Source of the DNA: Agarophyton chilense | Taxonomy: Eukaryota; Rhodophyta; Florideophyceae; Gracilariales; Gracilariaceae | DNA: 64,000 bases | Reading direction: 5' to 3' | NCBI GenBank assembly: GCA_030374765.1 | Contig: JARGXX010000006.1 | Span: 744,001 to 808,000 of the forward strand | Shown here: positions 1 to 10,575 of the stretch, in pieces | How positions within the stretch are numbered: position 1 is the stretch's first letter | Layout of the letters: every line of letters begins with the position of its first letter | The notes under the pieces: generated by a model | The model's input: only the letters and a program-made list of their open reading frames with translations | Told to the model about the DNA's origin: nothing | The model's database searches: none | Position numbers and translations under genes: made by a program

Positions 1-1300
1 TTGCTAACTGATAAGAAAGTGAAGATATTTGTCCTTGAAACCCTCGGTTTTGTGTCACTTTTACATAAATTTCTCTTTTTGAGCTTTCAGTGCCAACTAT
101 GTAGATAAATAGAGGTTTATGAAATTTGGTACCATCTATTAAACAACAAAAGGGCGGCACATCTGTATATTTTGAAATTCATTACAACGCACGAGAAAGA
201 TAAAATCAGGTATTTTTTCTTGCATATCGACTATTTGTAAGGTCAACCATTGGAAGGAAGAGATGTGCAGAATCATTCCATAGCGTCAATACAGCTCAGG
301 GGTTTTAAATTTAAACACCAGGTTTTATCAAGTTTATACTGCCTAAGACAGAGAGAAGTATTCCCTCAATATCCCGCTAAACAATACATACACCTCTCAT
401 CCAAGGTGAACAACGGACGCTACAATGTTTGCACCATAGACCGCTAGTGTCTTTACGACAGCTGGCCTCATGTGAGGCCAAACTGCAAATTTCTGTGGTG
501 ATTTTTAGAATTTTTGGCCAGATTTTTTTTGTGTTCTGACCTCGAAGCAGTAAAATCTTTATATCACCTTTTTATAAAAATCTCCGCTTCAAGCAATTTC
601 TTTCACGCGTAAGAATAAATCTAAACGAACCAAGTAATGTAAAATTTATATTTAAATGACAAGCAGGCTAATTACTATATTAGCATATAAAACAGGCTTT
701 ATTGTATGCAAAAACAGTGATTGCACTCTAAAAAATCGTTTCAGAGCTGTGTATGAAACAGAACTATCCTTAAAAACATTATGACGGCGTTCTTCCGTGG
801 AAAAATAAATTTAAAAAACACCTAATACACCTTTTTTGTTTTCTGTTGTACTTGCTGAAAACCACAGTATTACTCACCACAGCTTGCGTGGTATGAAAGG
901 AACTTGTATATTAGTCAACGTTTTCCCTATCTATTCACTTCTTCTCTTGGTATAGATACACTCTCTTCAACAAAAAGTTCTATTATGGCACCGTCAAAAC
1001 GTCCACAAAAAACTAATGGTGAGATGATATTAATATGACGACCGGTCATACTTGAATTGATCTGTAATTCTTGTATTCGGGTTTCTCAATGATGCAACCC
1101 TCTCGTCGTCTTATTATCTTACATGGCACCCGTTCATGTCTCCTGGGGGGCTGTAGATTGCATGTCTAACGCTTCGTATGCATTTTTGTTTGCTACTTAA
1201 TGTCTATCTGAGTCTTGATTGTAAAACCATGGGACAACGCTATCGCATGCTTGAGTGTACTTTGTTCTACACCTCGTTTGTTTTATCGACTTGCATCGAT
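1..1300. other. AT-rich stretch, no recognisable gene
   Basis: The sequence is AT-rich with many short A and T runs. The longest frames are under 70 codons and resemble nothing I know. I see no LTR, terminal inverted repeat or tRNA. It may be the eroded 5' part of the copia fragment that becomes recognisable from about 1300, or intergenic DNA. Confidence 0.5.
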
Positions 1301-1539
1301 TTCAGGTTACAGCCCAACTATTCTTAGATGTTCGTTTCGGACGTGACTTTATTTTGGCAACAACAGTTGTTGATGATATTATAATTGCTGGAAACGCATC
1401 TCATGTTCAGTTGATTGTATAAAAGATTGATGCTCGCTTCAAACCCGCAACCATTATTTATGGTTCTGGACACTTCATATATTACGGTCCGACAATCATT
1501 CAAAACGATGACTACGTAACTGAAATTTGTTGAGTATTT

Positions 1540-2195
1540 AGATCGACCGCCAGTGCGACCTCCTGGAAAGCTTGGGAATAGTGAATAATAAAAAGGAGAT
1601 TTAAGCATGGGCACTTCTGCGAACCCTCCGCGAAAACACGCATATGCGCCTCATCTCGATATCAAAAAGAATCGCCCATCTGCTTAGTTACTGCAAATGC
1701 CCTCATGAAACGGGGTATGGACAAGTGGTCTTGTTTTACTGGGGCTTGTTGTGGCTTCGGCCCAAGTGGAGCGATCTGATTGGACGAGAGCGCTGAAGGA
1801 GCGCGGGCTATGCAGTTGGAGAGAATGTGCGAATGTGGGCTGGATACATTTCCCCGTAACAGCCGAATCTGGGCTGGGCGGGGCGGTTTGCACTTGCACA
1901 CCATTTTCAATAATTTTTAGAGTTTTTATTTGATATGCTTTATGTTTGAAATTGTTTTGGCGCGCAACTTTTCGTCACACAGTGGCAAGCTGTGAGACGT
2001 GGGTGAACCGCCGACGGTTAGCACCGGTGACGGAAGCGCGTGCAAAGCAGACATAGTTGTCAATGTCGGTCGCCGACGAACGAAGTAAAATTTTCAAGGC
2101 TGACTACCTTCCCTTGTTTTTTTATATATTTTTTTTTCTTATCGTCTTTTCTCCTCTTTCTTTCTTTTCTGTACCTAACCTGCGCTCAATTTTTG
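1540..2195. other. Unidentified insertion inside copia-1
   Basis: About 0.65 kb separates two adjacent parts of the copia RT region and matches neither. Its middle (1700-1900) is clearly more GC-rich than the host element. Its right end (2100-2170) is a T-rich tract with long T and TTTC runs, which would be an A-rich tail on the minus strand. That suggests a non-autonomous retroposon on the minus strand, but I found no clean target duplication or tRNA-like head. Confidence 0.35.
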
Positions 2196-2699
2196 AATAT
2201 TAGTGCATGTGAAAATTTGAAAGCTCTTGCGAGTCATTCATTGGATCGTTTTCGTCGTCGGCAAATAGAAGATCCTTTGAATCAAGTAGAACTCTCAGCT
2301 TTTCGCTCTTGAAATGGGCCGATTAGTTAGATTGGTATTTTTGCTCGTCCGTGATGTTCATTGTACTCCTGTTTTCTTCAACAGAAAGGTGTTATTTGTA
2401 CGGAATCCAGTGTAACTGCTCAGGTTTATAATCTGAATGTTTTGAAGAAGTTTCGTACTTCAAATCGTTACAAGCGTCCTAAAAACAGAGAAACACATAA
2501 TCTTTAGATCGTTTTGTTTTCTGATTCGATTTGAATCCATGAATGTGGACAACTGGGATTCATCGCCGATTTACTCATTCGTGATTTAAAGAAGAACTTT
2601 ATATATCATGCTCGGCATTGGAGTTCAAGCAAATCAAGACGTCCTGTGAAGTCATTTTGAGCAGCTGAGATTCTTGCTGCTTGTTGGGGCAGTCGGGAT

Positions 2700-2930
2700 A
2701 AAAAATAAGGTTGATGAAAAATATAGAAGTGAGGTCTCCTGGGTCCGTGCCTCAGAATTTATTGTGCGAGCGCGGTATTTAAACAAAAACAAAACCCTAG
2801 CTTAAAAGTGACAAACCATGACAGGTAATGCCAAAAAGAAGACGAGCGACGACAAACGACAAGTGGAAGAAATATTATTCATGTAGGCCCTAATAAAAAC
2901 AAGTCCTAGCAATGTAGGCAGGATGATATG
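2700..2930. other. Short unassigned stretch inside copia-1 RNase H
   Basis: About 230 bp between two recognisable RNase H pieces does not look like copia coding sequence. It could be a small insertion or a highly decayed piece of the element itself. Confidence 0.3.
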
Positions 2931-3342
2931 ACCGTTGATGATTCAGTTCTAACACTGCTGGAGTCGCTATTGACGAAGCCAAGATGCTGGCTGCGGCATA
3001 TGCCATTCTCCTTCACGTCGAGGTGGATGTCGTTGTCTGCTCTGACTCTAAAAACTTATACGATTCTTTGTCTACGTGTCATAGATCTGTGGACAGAAGC
3101 ATTCGTGCAGATGTGGCTGTTATCAGGTATGAGTTTGAAACTCGCAACATCAGTCGCATGATATAGATACCGGGTAAGATAAATCCTGCGGATCCTCTTA
3201 CCAGTAGAGACAGTCCCATGAACAAAGCCTTACAAGTTATGCTTTATAATGGCACACTTTTTGAAGACTTTGATCAGGCATGTGTTCTTTCATCAACCAA
3301 GGTTCTTGGATAAGTATGTTCCTCAAAAGAAAAGAGAGAAAA

Positions 3343-3542
3343 TATGAATGTTTGAGTGTGCTTGAATATGAAATGTTTAGTTTGTATTAATGGTTTCTTG
3401 GAAACGGTTTATTTTGTATTTGTATCTGTTAAGTTGGTCTAGCCATGTACTTAAGCTACGATGATTCGGTGATCGGGGGTCTACTCTGGACAGCACGATC
3501 GGAGCTGGTTGTCGTTGTTCTAAAACTGTTTCTGTTTTGTTA
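3343..3542 (+). repeat. 3' LTR of copia-1
   Basis: A polypurine tract at 3324-3342 is followed directly by TATGAATG, the same eight bases that open the copia-A LTR. The LTR appears to end in TTTTGTTA at 3542, about 200 bp later. No 5' partner is in the window, so the ends rest on comparison with copia-A, -C and -D. Confidence 0.6.
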
Positions 3543-3739
3543 GTTCCCCCTCTAACTTTTAACCGTTGAAGGACCCTGTGCAATTTTCCTGGTTTTCCAG
3601 CAATACCTCAAAGAGATATTGCTTCTCCCCAACCAGCATCAGCCTTCGGAAGAAAAAAAGTTCCAGTTCCCATTTGGATGGAGGAACTCTGCGACTCTGA
3701 GCGAACGAATGCCCCTGAAGCTCTTTTTTTAAGGTTTGA

Positions 3740-5940
3740 TTGGTTTCGCCGGGGCAATACCTCAACGGTCTGTGTCTGTTCCCGCCCCTTCTATGTAAAA
3801 CTGGTGAATCTGAAGGGCCAATAACGATACAACTAGACGCGTTGAATACGTTCGACGTCTCTTCGAAACAGTCAGAAGAGGGTTTCTTTTCTACTAATAA
3901 TCACCCGCTGGCGTTCACTGTAACGGTGGAGGTCGAGGCTTCACCTCGCTTGTCGGGTTGAGTTTCTTCCTTCTCAACCGTGTTAGGTATCAGCTCATCT
4001 TTTCGCCGTGGACTCGGAGGCATTACTAAGACGATGAATCGCCCGAGTTCCTGGCCACCTACCACCAGTGACTTCCAACGCGTTACAATCACTGCGGCAA
4101 AATTCTCCTCTGGGACACCTGGGCCCCTTTACCAAAACAGTTGTGGACCTTTTCTAAAGTCGCAAACCAATTGGGCTGGCAATCCTGCGTTCACCACCGC
4201 GAGATGGAAGATAAAGCAGTCTGGACTTTTGGTATTCCAGTCAACCAGGTAGCCAATGGCGACCCTTTGAAGCACGACTCTTCTGTGTCAGTGAGGAACT
4301 TGTCGTTGCTGAGGTCCTCGCCCGACCACAATGGGATATCTACTTGGGTTTGTGCCGTTCGGATTGCATACGTATTCGTTCCGTCCCATAATTCTTGAAG
4401 AAAAGAGATCAGAAATCTCAATCTTGTCAACGTCGACTGGAATGATACCAGAGTCAGAAGCGTTACAAATTTTAGAGGTATCTCATCCCGCGGATGTATT
4501 CTAGCGAATTGTTCTACGTTCGCATCGAACCAGAGCTGGATTATTACCATCGATTGGTGGTGCGAGTGTGGCAGTATTCGTCTATTTCAGAGATATACCT
4601 TCCAGTTTCAATTGAATCAGTTTCCCTGAATTGGCCTTTTACAACCATCAATTGGGCTGACCGTAGTATGTGAACCGGGAACGGCGCGATGGAGAGTCGT
4701 GGTCACACTTGCAGCTCATATACTCACGTATGGTAATTCATTTCACCAGATTAGTAAAAGTCCTATTAGGTTCCGTTGTGCCTGACTGTTCTTAAGCCGC
4801 CGGTTTTGGCATACTGCCAGAGCCAGATATCTCGTAACTTCGAACGATATTACATAATTTTGTCGATAGCCCTCTCAGAATGGACCTTGCGGGTTGCCAT
4901 CCTGACTTTCGAGACCGCCTGTTACGATATCAACTGGGATGGCCGAAATTCCATCTCTTTCATCTACCGAAACGGTCCAACCTGTAGGGGGCATCATTTT
5001 CATACCCCCGAGAGCTGTCTACAACATTCGCCGATCTGGTTACCAAAACATCATTCAGGGCACTGTTTCTACCGAGAAGGATTTATACTGATACCTCGTT
5101 CAGACCTAGAACTACCATTGGGTTTCCCATCAAGGTTGGCAGGCCTTTGATTCTTTGCAGTGGTAGATTTTATCACCCCACGCTCAATATTATCCTGGGG
5201 TGCCCCCTGTTCATGGGGCTTCCCCGAACCCCGAACCATATCAAGGTACTGTGGAGACGCCTATTAGATAATATGAAGTTCATTTCTCGTCCAAGCCGCT
5301 ACCTAAAGGTCGTGAGTCGCCTACACCTACGGGTGTGACTACTGGTCAACCGAGCTCCTCGATGGTTGATGGTCCAGTTCTACGTCTGTGAGCGATTATT
5401 GCTCATATACAACCTCAACCTATGATGGATTTTCCAGCTGTTGTCGGTGTTCAGGCTCTAATTCGCCAGGCTTGCTTCACCAACATTCAGCAGGCTGGCC
5501 CTACCTCTGTGGTTGCTTCGTTAACGCTCCTTGAAGGTTTACTGTCACGCCACGCTCAGTATATGAAGGCACTGCACTAACTTGGTGAGTTTCGGACTAA
5601 GTTATAGTTGGATATGTACCAATTGACCACCTGTCAGGTTTCCAACCTAGCGTGCGTGTCTGCTGCTGCGCCTTATAATCTTCTCATGGATCCCAATTAG
5701 GAGCAAATTGTAGCCCTACGGCTCTGCAACCCACTTCGGCGGTTCCTTTCATTCAACCCATGTTGGTTTCGACTCCTATTCCTAGTGGTGAGGCTAGTGC
5801 TCTTCCCTTTCCTTCCGTTGGTATTCCGTCTAGCCTTCCCGCCAATTTCTCCCTGTAGCCAGTTAGTGACGCTGTTCCTTCGGATCTACAGGCTTCTCAC
5901 CATTTAGGTCGTTCCACTTTAAGAGTCAGGAACTAGGCTT
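3740..5940 (+). pseudogene. Relic of the opposite-strand gene of gypsy-A
   Basis: Pieces of plus-strand coding sequence here resemble, in the same order, the open 618-codon frame of gypsy-E (59112-60968). The best matches lie near 4075-4160 (an I-T-A ... P-L ... N-S-x-G pattern), 4290-4380 (E-V then R-x-x-W, then an arginine-rich stretch) and 4500-4720 (aromatic stretch ending in E/D-P ... W). Position and direction relative to the chromodomain are also the same. The product is of unknown function. It is broken by many changes. Confidence 0.55.
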
Positions 5941-6233
5941 TTTGTCGCTTTATCGCTGTGATTCCTGCAACGGCTGTTTCTTACTTGACATCGGTCGCGC
6001 CACATTTTTTAAGCAATGCTATCTATTCTTGTTACATTTGTGTTCTTCTTCGCTTCTCTGATTAGTGTTACTTTTGCACGCACATATGACAAGCTTTGCG
6101 AAAATGAGGCTTTCTCTCCCCCTCACTTATACCTGGGCACCAATAATGTCTGAGAAAAATCGTCTGGAGGTATACGCTCCTTGCGACAACATCAATATCT
6201 GAGACAGAAGTGTGGCGGTATTGCAGATAGATG

Positions 6234-8208
6234 TTAAAGGTATTCCCCTTCAGTCCTCCAGCCGTACCAGCGAACAGTATATTTCATAACATTGCCGGTA
6301 GGCGTGTCTCCCACAAAGCGACCGACCGGAAACTTCTTCGAGGTTTGGTCTTGTTCTATCGGAAGAACACTACCTTGAGGGTCTAGATATCTCAATTTCG
6401 GAGCTTGACTTTTTTCTTCTGGTTCGAATGCTCCTGATTTCAGAGTTTGAGGTATACGCTGCCTCTCAATTGGGGGGAGATAGTCAAGGCCATAGACTTG
6501 AACGATATCGTTTACATCCATTGAGATGAGATTTTGGGAGGGTCGGGTGGGCAGAGCTACGGTTTTGGGCTCCCAACCTGTGGTCCCCGCATCCATGTCA
6601 TGTTAAACCGTTTCAGGCGCTACCGTAATGCTGTCGATGGATATCGTATTCGGTATACCGTCTTTATCAAGCGTGACGGTGTAGTCTCATTCCTTCAATA
6701 CCTTAGAAGATTTCGCTGATTTTGGTAGAAGCTCGAAAATGATATCTCTATTAATAGATTCGTCGTCCGCCTCGTCACCCATGCGAGGTTTTGTATTTGA
6801 AGGTGGGTTGTCAACGAAGCCATAATTTCCGGTGGATACAGAGCGCACTATGGTTATTATAAAGTCAAAGTAGGCCTTGTACCGCTTGAGGGCTCCGGTG
6901 AGGGGACGCTCTGCATGTTTGAGAGCCCTCTTCAACATCAAAAGGGTATTTCGCTTGAACTGTGCAGATGTCAGTGCCCCCATATCTGTGCTTGTTGTTT
7001 GATATTGCAACAGAATAATTTGTGGGTCTCGCAAAAGAACCGAAGCAAAGGGGGTGGTCTGTGTGAAACGGTGTACCTGAAGTTTGTAGGAGTAGGTGAG
7101 CGTTTGAACCAGCTCATTCTACTCAGTTCAGTTCTCTTGAATGTATTTCTGTAGCTTCAATACCACTTTATTGTTAAAGCTCGCAATCTGTTAGTTGGTC
7201 TGTCGATGGCTTGCCGTAGTAAAATATTGCTTAATACTCAAGAGGTTACAAACAGTTTCGGAAAACTTCGATGCCAGGTTGAAGCCATTATCGGTGAGTA
7301 GGTACATTTGCCCACCATATGGATAGACCCAAATGGTAAGGAACGCGATCGCCAGTGTTGATAACTTCATATCCTTCCAAATTTTTGCTCTGGTGAGCTT
7401 TGAGAACCTGTCCGTGATCACTACGTTGTGCTTGTACCCATGTTTGGTCTTTAAAGGTGGTGTTAAGAGGTTCATCGTTACAAAATCCAGCGGACGTGCT
7501 GCGGGAAACAGCTTGAGATATTTCCGATGCCTTCGAACACCACCGCAGGTAGGAACACATGGTTTCCATTGATCTGCAAAGGTGTAAATGTCGTGAGCCA
7601 TATGGGTCCACTAAATGCGTTGCCTTAGATTTTATTGTATTTTAGTGGCTCCAGGGTGTTTCGATAGTCGCGGGTAGTGCGTGAGATACAGAACTCTACG
7701 GCTAAGCGCCTTTGGACCCTTCTATTGAAAGCTACCATCCAAGCTTGACCTTCTTACAATAATACCATTGTGCTCCTCATCGAATCGTGAGCCTTTGAAA
7801 CTGTTTTAACCAACCAGGTTCATGCAGTATGCTTCCTGGATTTGTTCTCGCAGGAACTGCTCTCAAATTACAGTTATTTGTTTCCTCAACAATCAGCGTC
7901 TATGTTGTAATTTCGGTGTTTAGCAAAAGATTTTCTTCAGGTGGGTCCCAGAACTTTTCAAAGTTTTCGATGGTACCAAGTTGTTTTGACGCCATCATTA
8001 AGCAAAGATTTTCTCTTCGATGGGTTTTATTCTTAACACTGCGGTTTTTATGCGCGATATGGCATCAGCTAGGTTGTGCTTGATACCTAGGCATTACTGT
8101 ATGTCATTTTCGAACTCTGGAAGTCTCAAATTAGAACGGGAAGGTCGTCCAGACAAATCGGCGAATCCAAGTACTCACGGCAAGGCATCGTGATCCGTGC
8201 GCAACAAA
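6234..8208 (-). pseudogene. gypsy-A pol: RNase H end, integrase, chromodomain
   Basis: Reading leftwards: RNase H residues of the D-H-D-A type next to the copia-B junction, an integrase core at 7611-7191 (S-D-R-F-S-K-L-T-R, then T-D-N-G and a W-V-Y-P-Y-G-G segment) and a chromodomain at 6350-6234 with the typical V-G-R ... Y-T-V-R-W-Y-G-W core. The integrase closely resembles that of gypsy-E in wording and spacing, so the two are relatives. The chromodomain is expected to bind methylated histone H3 and steer integration. Several breaks; not functional as it stands. Confidence 0.75.
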
Positions 8209-8211
8209 AAA

Positions 8212-8525
8212 TGTCGACAAACTCGGGGAAAACGGGGGGGGTTGGATATTTGCCTACCGAAGAACGCAGGTTCTCCGGGTGTCCACGGGGACAGGCGTAG
8301 AGGACTGACCGGTAGCGTACTGACCTTGGTCAGTAGCGTAAACAGTTTAATGTCGCGTAAAAAAAATCGTACCGATTAGGAGAAAGAACCATTACTTTCT
8401 CTTTCAGACATAAGTTGAAAAGATGCTGCGTAGACAAATGGGCCTGTCGATAGTCTAGTTTCTAGACGGAAGGACGTATGCATAGTGTAGTGGTAAAAGT
8501 CATCGATATAAGGCTTTCGATGATA
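8212..8525 (-). repeat. 3' LTR of copia-B
   Basis: About 314 bp, aligned end to end with 18381-18694. On the minus strand it ends in ...TTTGTCGACA, the canonical CA end. The outer edge at 8211 abuts gypsy-A RNase H sequence. Confidence 0.8.
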
Positions 8526-8539
8526 CTCGATTTTTTCCC

Positions 8540-10335
8540 TAAACGTCTACGCTGCGAAGTATCTCCTGTTGAACCGGGAATAGGACAATATCCGGTGTAA
8601 AGACGTTGTTCAAGTCTAGAGCACGGCTTATATTTGGTCAAACCATCTGCTGGATTGTCCGTACCGAGAATCCAGCCGATGTTGCTTATTTACATGTTTT
8701 GATACACTTCACGCGAGGCCATAATGTACAGCATGAGATGTTTTTCGGTCGATGATGTCCCCTTGATGATAGATTTGAACACAGAGCCACTGGCTGTCAA
8801 CCTAATCAGCGGAACATTTTCATTCAACATCGACTGCAGTTAACGCTTCAGCAGATATGCGTAGTCAAAAGCGTCGCAAAAAGCGTATAGTTTTGCGCCC
8901 ATTGTCGATCGAACACGTCTTCGACGTTTGTAGCTGCTTTAGTGTATAATGTTGTGAAAGCCAGTGTCATCCACCAAACCGTTCAAATACCCAAGTTGTG
9001 AGTGCAGCGACGGGGTGTTCCAGAAAGAACTGTCACTTTACGCTCGTATGTATAGTTTGTTCTTGTCAAGGCGGTGTTGAAGCAGACCTCTCGTTGAGGT
9101 AGCTCTCGTGCGGCAGATCAGATTATTGATTGATTTGACCGCTGCTAAATTGAACAATGGTTCTGTAATCTGAGCTAGCAAGTTGACGGGGGCCGAAATG
9201 TCTGGTCTAGTATGGATTAGCCAAGCCAATTCTTGCCGTTTTGATCGAAACTCTGGATACATAGCTTCATATCGTAGGAGCTTGATACGGTTGGCGAACT
9301 GTGTCTGGTGGAGCTTATAGCAGTTTGCTCTCTTCTGGATATTGATTCCGGCAAACATGAAGTTCTGGTACTCTCTGTCTTTGGACTCGAAGCGAACTTC
9401 GGTTAACTTGGAATGGTTATTAAATTCAGGATCTCCAGTACTGATTGTGTCACCTACCTATGTCCCAGATAGGTCAATAAGCTTGTTTTTCACTGTTTTG
9501 AAGAACAAGGACAAGTCTATTGCTGTTGGGGTCATTGACAAATCGTGGCGTTAGTGCCTGGTGAATGTAGAGTTCCAGTAATCACCTGAGTCGCTTAGCC
9601 CCTAGAGTGGCTTCAAGAGTTTCAGAAGCTGATTCTCCGAAAGGCGAAATTCCCCTGCTGGTTTCACGTAGATGTCGCGCATGAGCTTGTCGGATTACTG
9701 CAAATAGGCCTGCGAAACATCCTGTGACCAGATAGGGAAACCAAATAGTGCGGCAATGGAGTCGAAGACACGGATGGAAGACTGCTTCAGTGTGGTACCC
9801 GTGTGGACCGGAAAATGTTTTTCGACATCAGTGTGACCTTGGGCAATGAAACGCGCTTTGTAAAATTCATTATCCGTATCCTTGTTCGTAATAGAAAAGG
9901 CGAAACGACCACCAAGGACATTGTGCGACAATTTCGGATCCAATTCTTCGCGATAGATGATTTCGTATACGCCTGTTCGTGCTAAACCTGCAAGTTCTTT
10001 GGCCTTCTCATCGTCAAATAATTATGTTCTACTGCGCGCGTCTGAAGGGTGTAGAATCTCCGTAAGGTGTACTGACGGGGTTTGCTTGGATCGGAAGTGA
10101 TGTAAACCCTAAAAAAGGCGGTGGAGTCCACGCTCGATATGGAAAGTGAGGTTTGGAAGGATGTATACAATGTTGTAGCGAGCAAAGCGTCAATCTATAT
10201 CGAAAGTAACTTCCTCGTCAATGGTCTTCAGTAATTTGTGTGGTCCGTGCCACTGTTTGCTCTTTTTATCGTGGTAGTGTACATGGTGCCCTAGTTCAAG
10301 GAGGTACTTCGATGCGGCGGGAATACGAGATCTGA
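8540..10335 (-). pseudogene. copia-B pol, distal part: RT and RNase H
   Basis: On the minus strand, RT starts near 9943 (K-A-R-F-I-A-Q-G-H, then Q-D-V-S-Q-A-Y-L-Q) and continues near 9358-9038 (H-T-R-P-D-I-S). The RNase H end lies near 8680-8590 (W-I-L-G-T-D-N-P-A-D). The integrase C-terminal region occupies 10320-10200. These are diagnostic copia landmarks. The frame is broken repeatedly. Confidence 0.75.
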
Positions 10336-10340
10336 GATTC

Positions 10341-10561
10341 TATGAATGACATGGAACTACATGTAATATGCACGAGAGAATAGATATTACATGGCAACCG
10401 CTAAAGTGTGTCTACATGTATTACATAGCAGTAGTTAAGAACATTTATCTAAACACAGCACGATGCTACTGGAAGTCACCCGACTACCGTGTACCTCCGC
10501 TACACTTCTCGACTAGCTCGACCTAGAACTGTCTTAGTACCCGAATACTGCTCAATACTTA
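10341..10561 (+). repeat. 5' LTR of copia-A
   Basis: 221 bp, identical to 15026-15246. Begins TATGAATGAC and ends CAATACTTA, so the termini are TA...TA rather than TG...CA. I see no obvious TATA box. Confidence 0.95.
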
Positions 10562-10575
10562 GTAATGGGCCCAGC
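10562..10575 (+). promoter_or_regulatory. Primer-binding site of copia-A, overlapping the gag start
   Basis: GTAATGGGCCCAGC follows the 5' LTR without a gap. All but one base are complementary to the anticodon-stem region of eukaryotic initiator tRNA-Met, the internal site used by Drosophila copia. The gag start codon (10565) lies within it, so the first residues M-G-P are encoded by the primer site. Confidence 0.75.

Larger units (their letters stand above)
1300..3542 (+). mobile_element. copia-1: eroded Ty1/copia fragment (RT, RNase H, 3' LTR)
   Basis: The plus strand shows the reverse-transcriptase core with a V-D-D-I-I motif near 1360-1395, the RT/RNase H linker near 2200-2310, RNase H pieces at 2530-2690 and the RNase H C-terminus at 2965-3314. 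The parts match copia-A, -C and -D in order. A purine tract and an LTR follow. The 5' half is not present. It is broken by many changes and by at least one foreign insertion, so it is old. The LTR style (starts TATGAATG, ends TTA) puts it in the same lineage as copia-A. Confidence 0.75.

Noticed and set aside
250-447. A 65-codon frame in the AT-rich left end
   Set aside because: Short, no similarity, no conserved neighbour.
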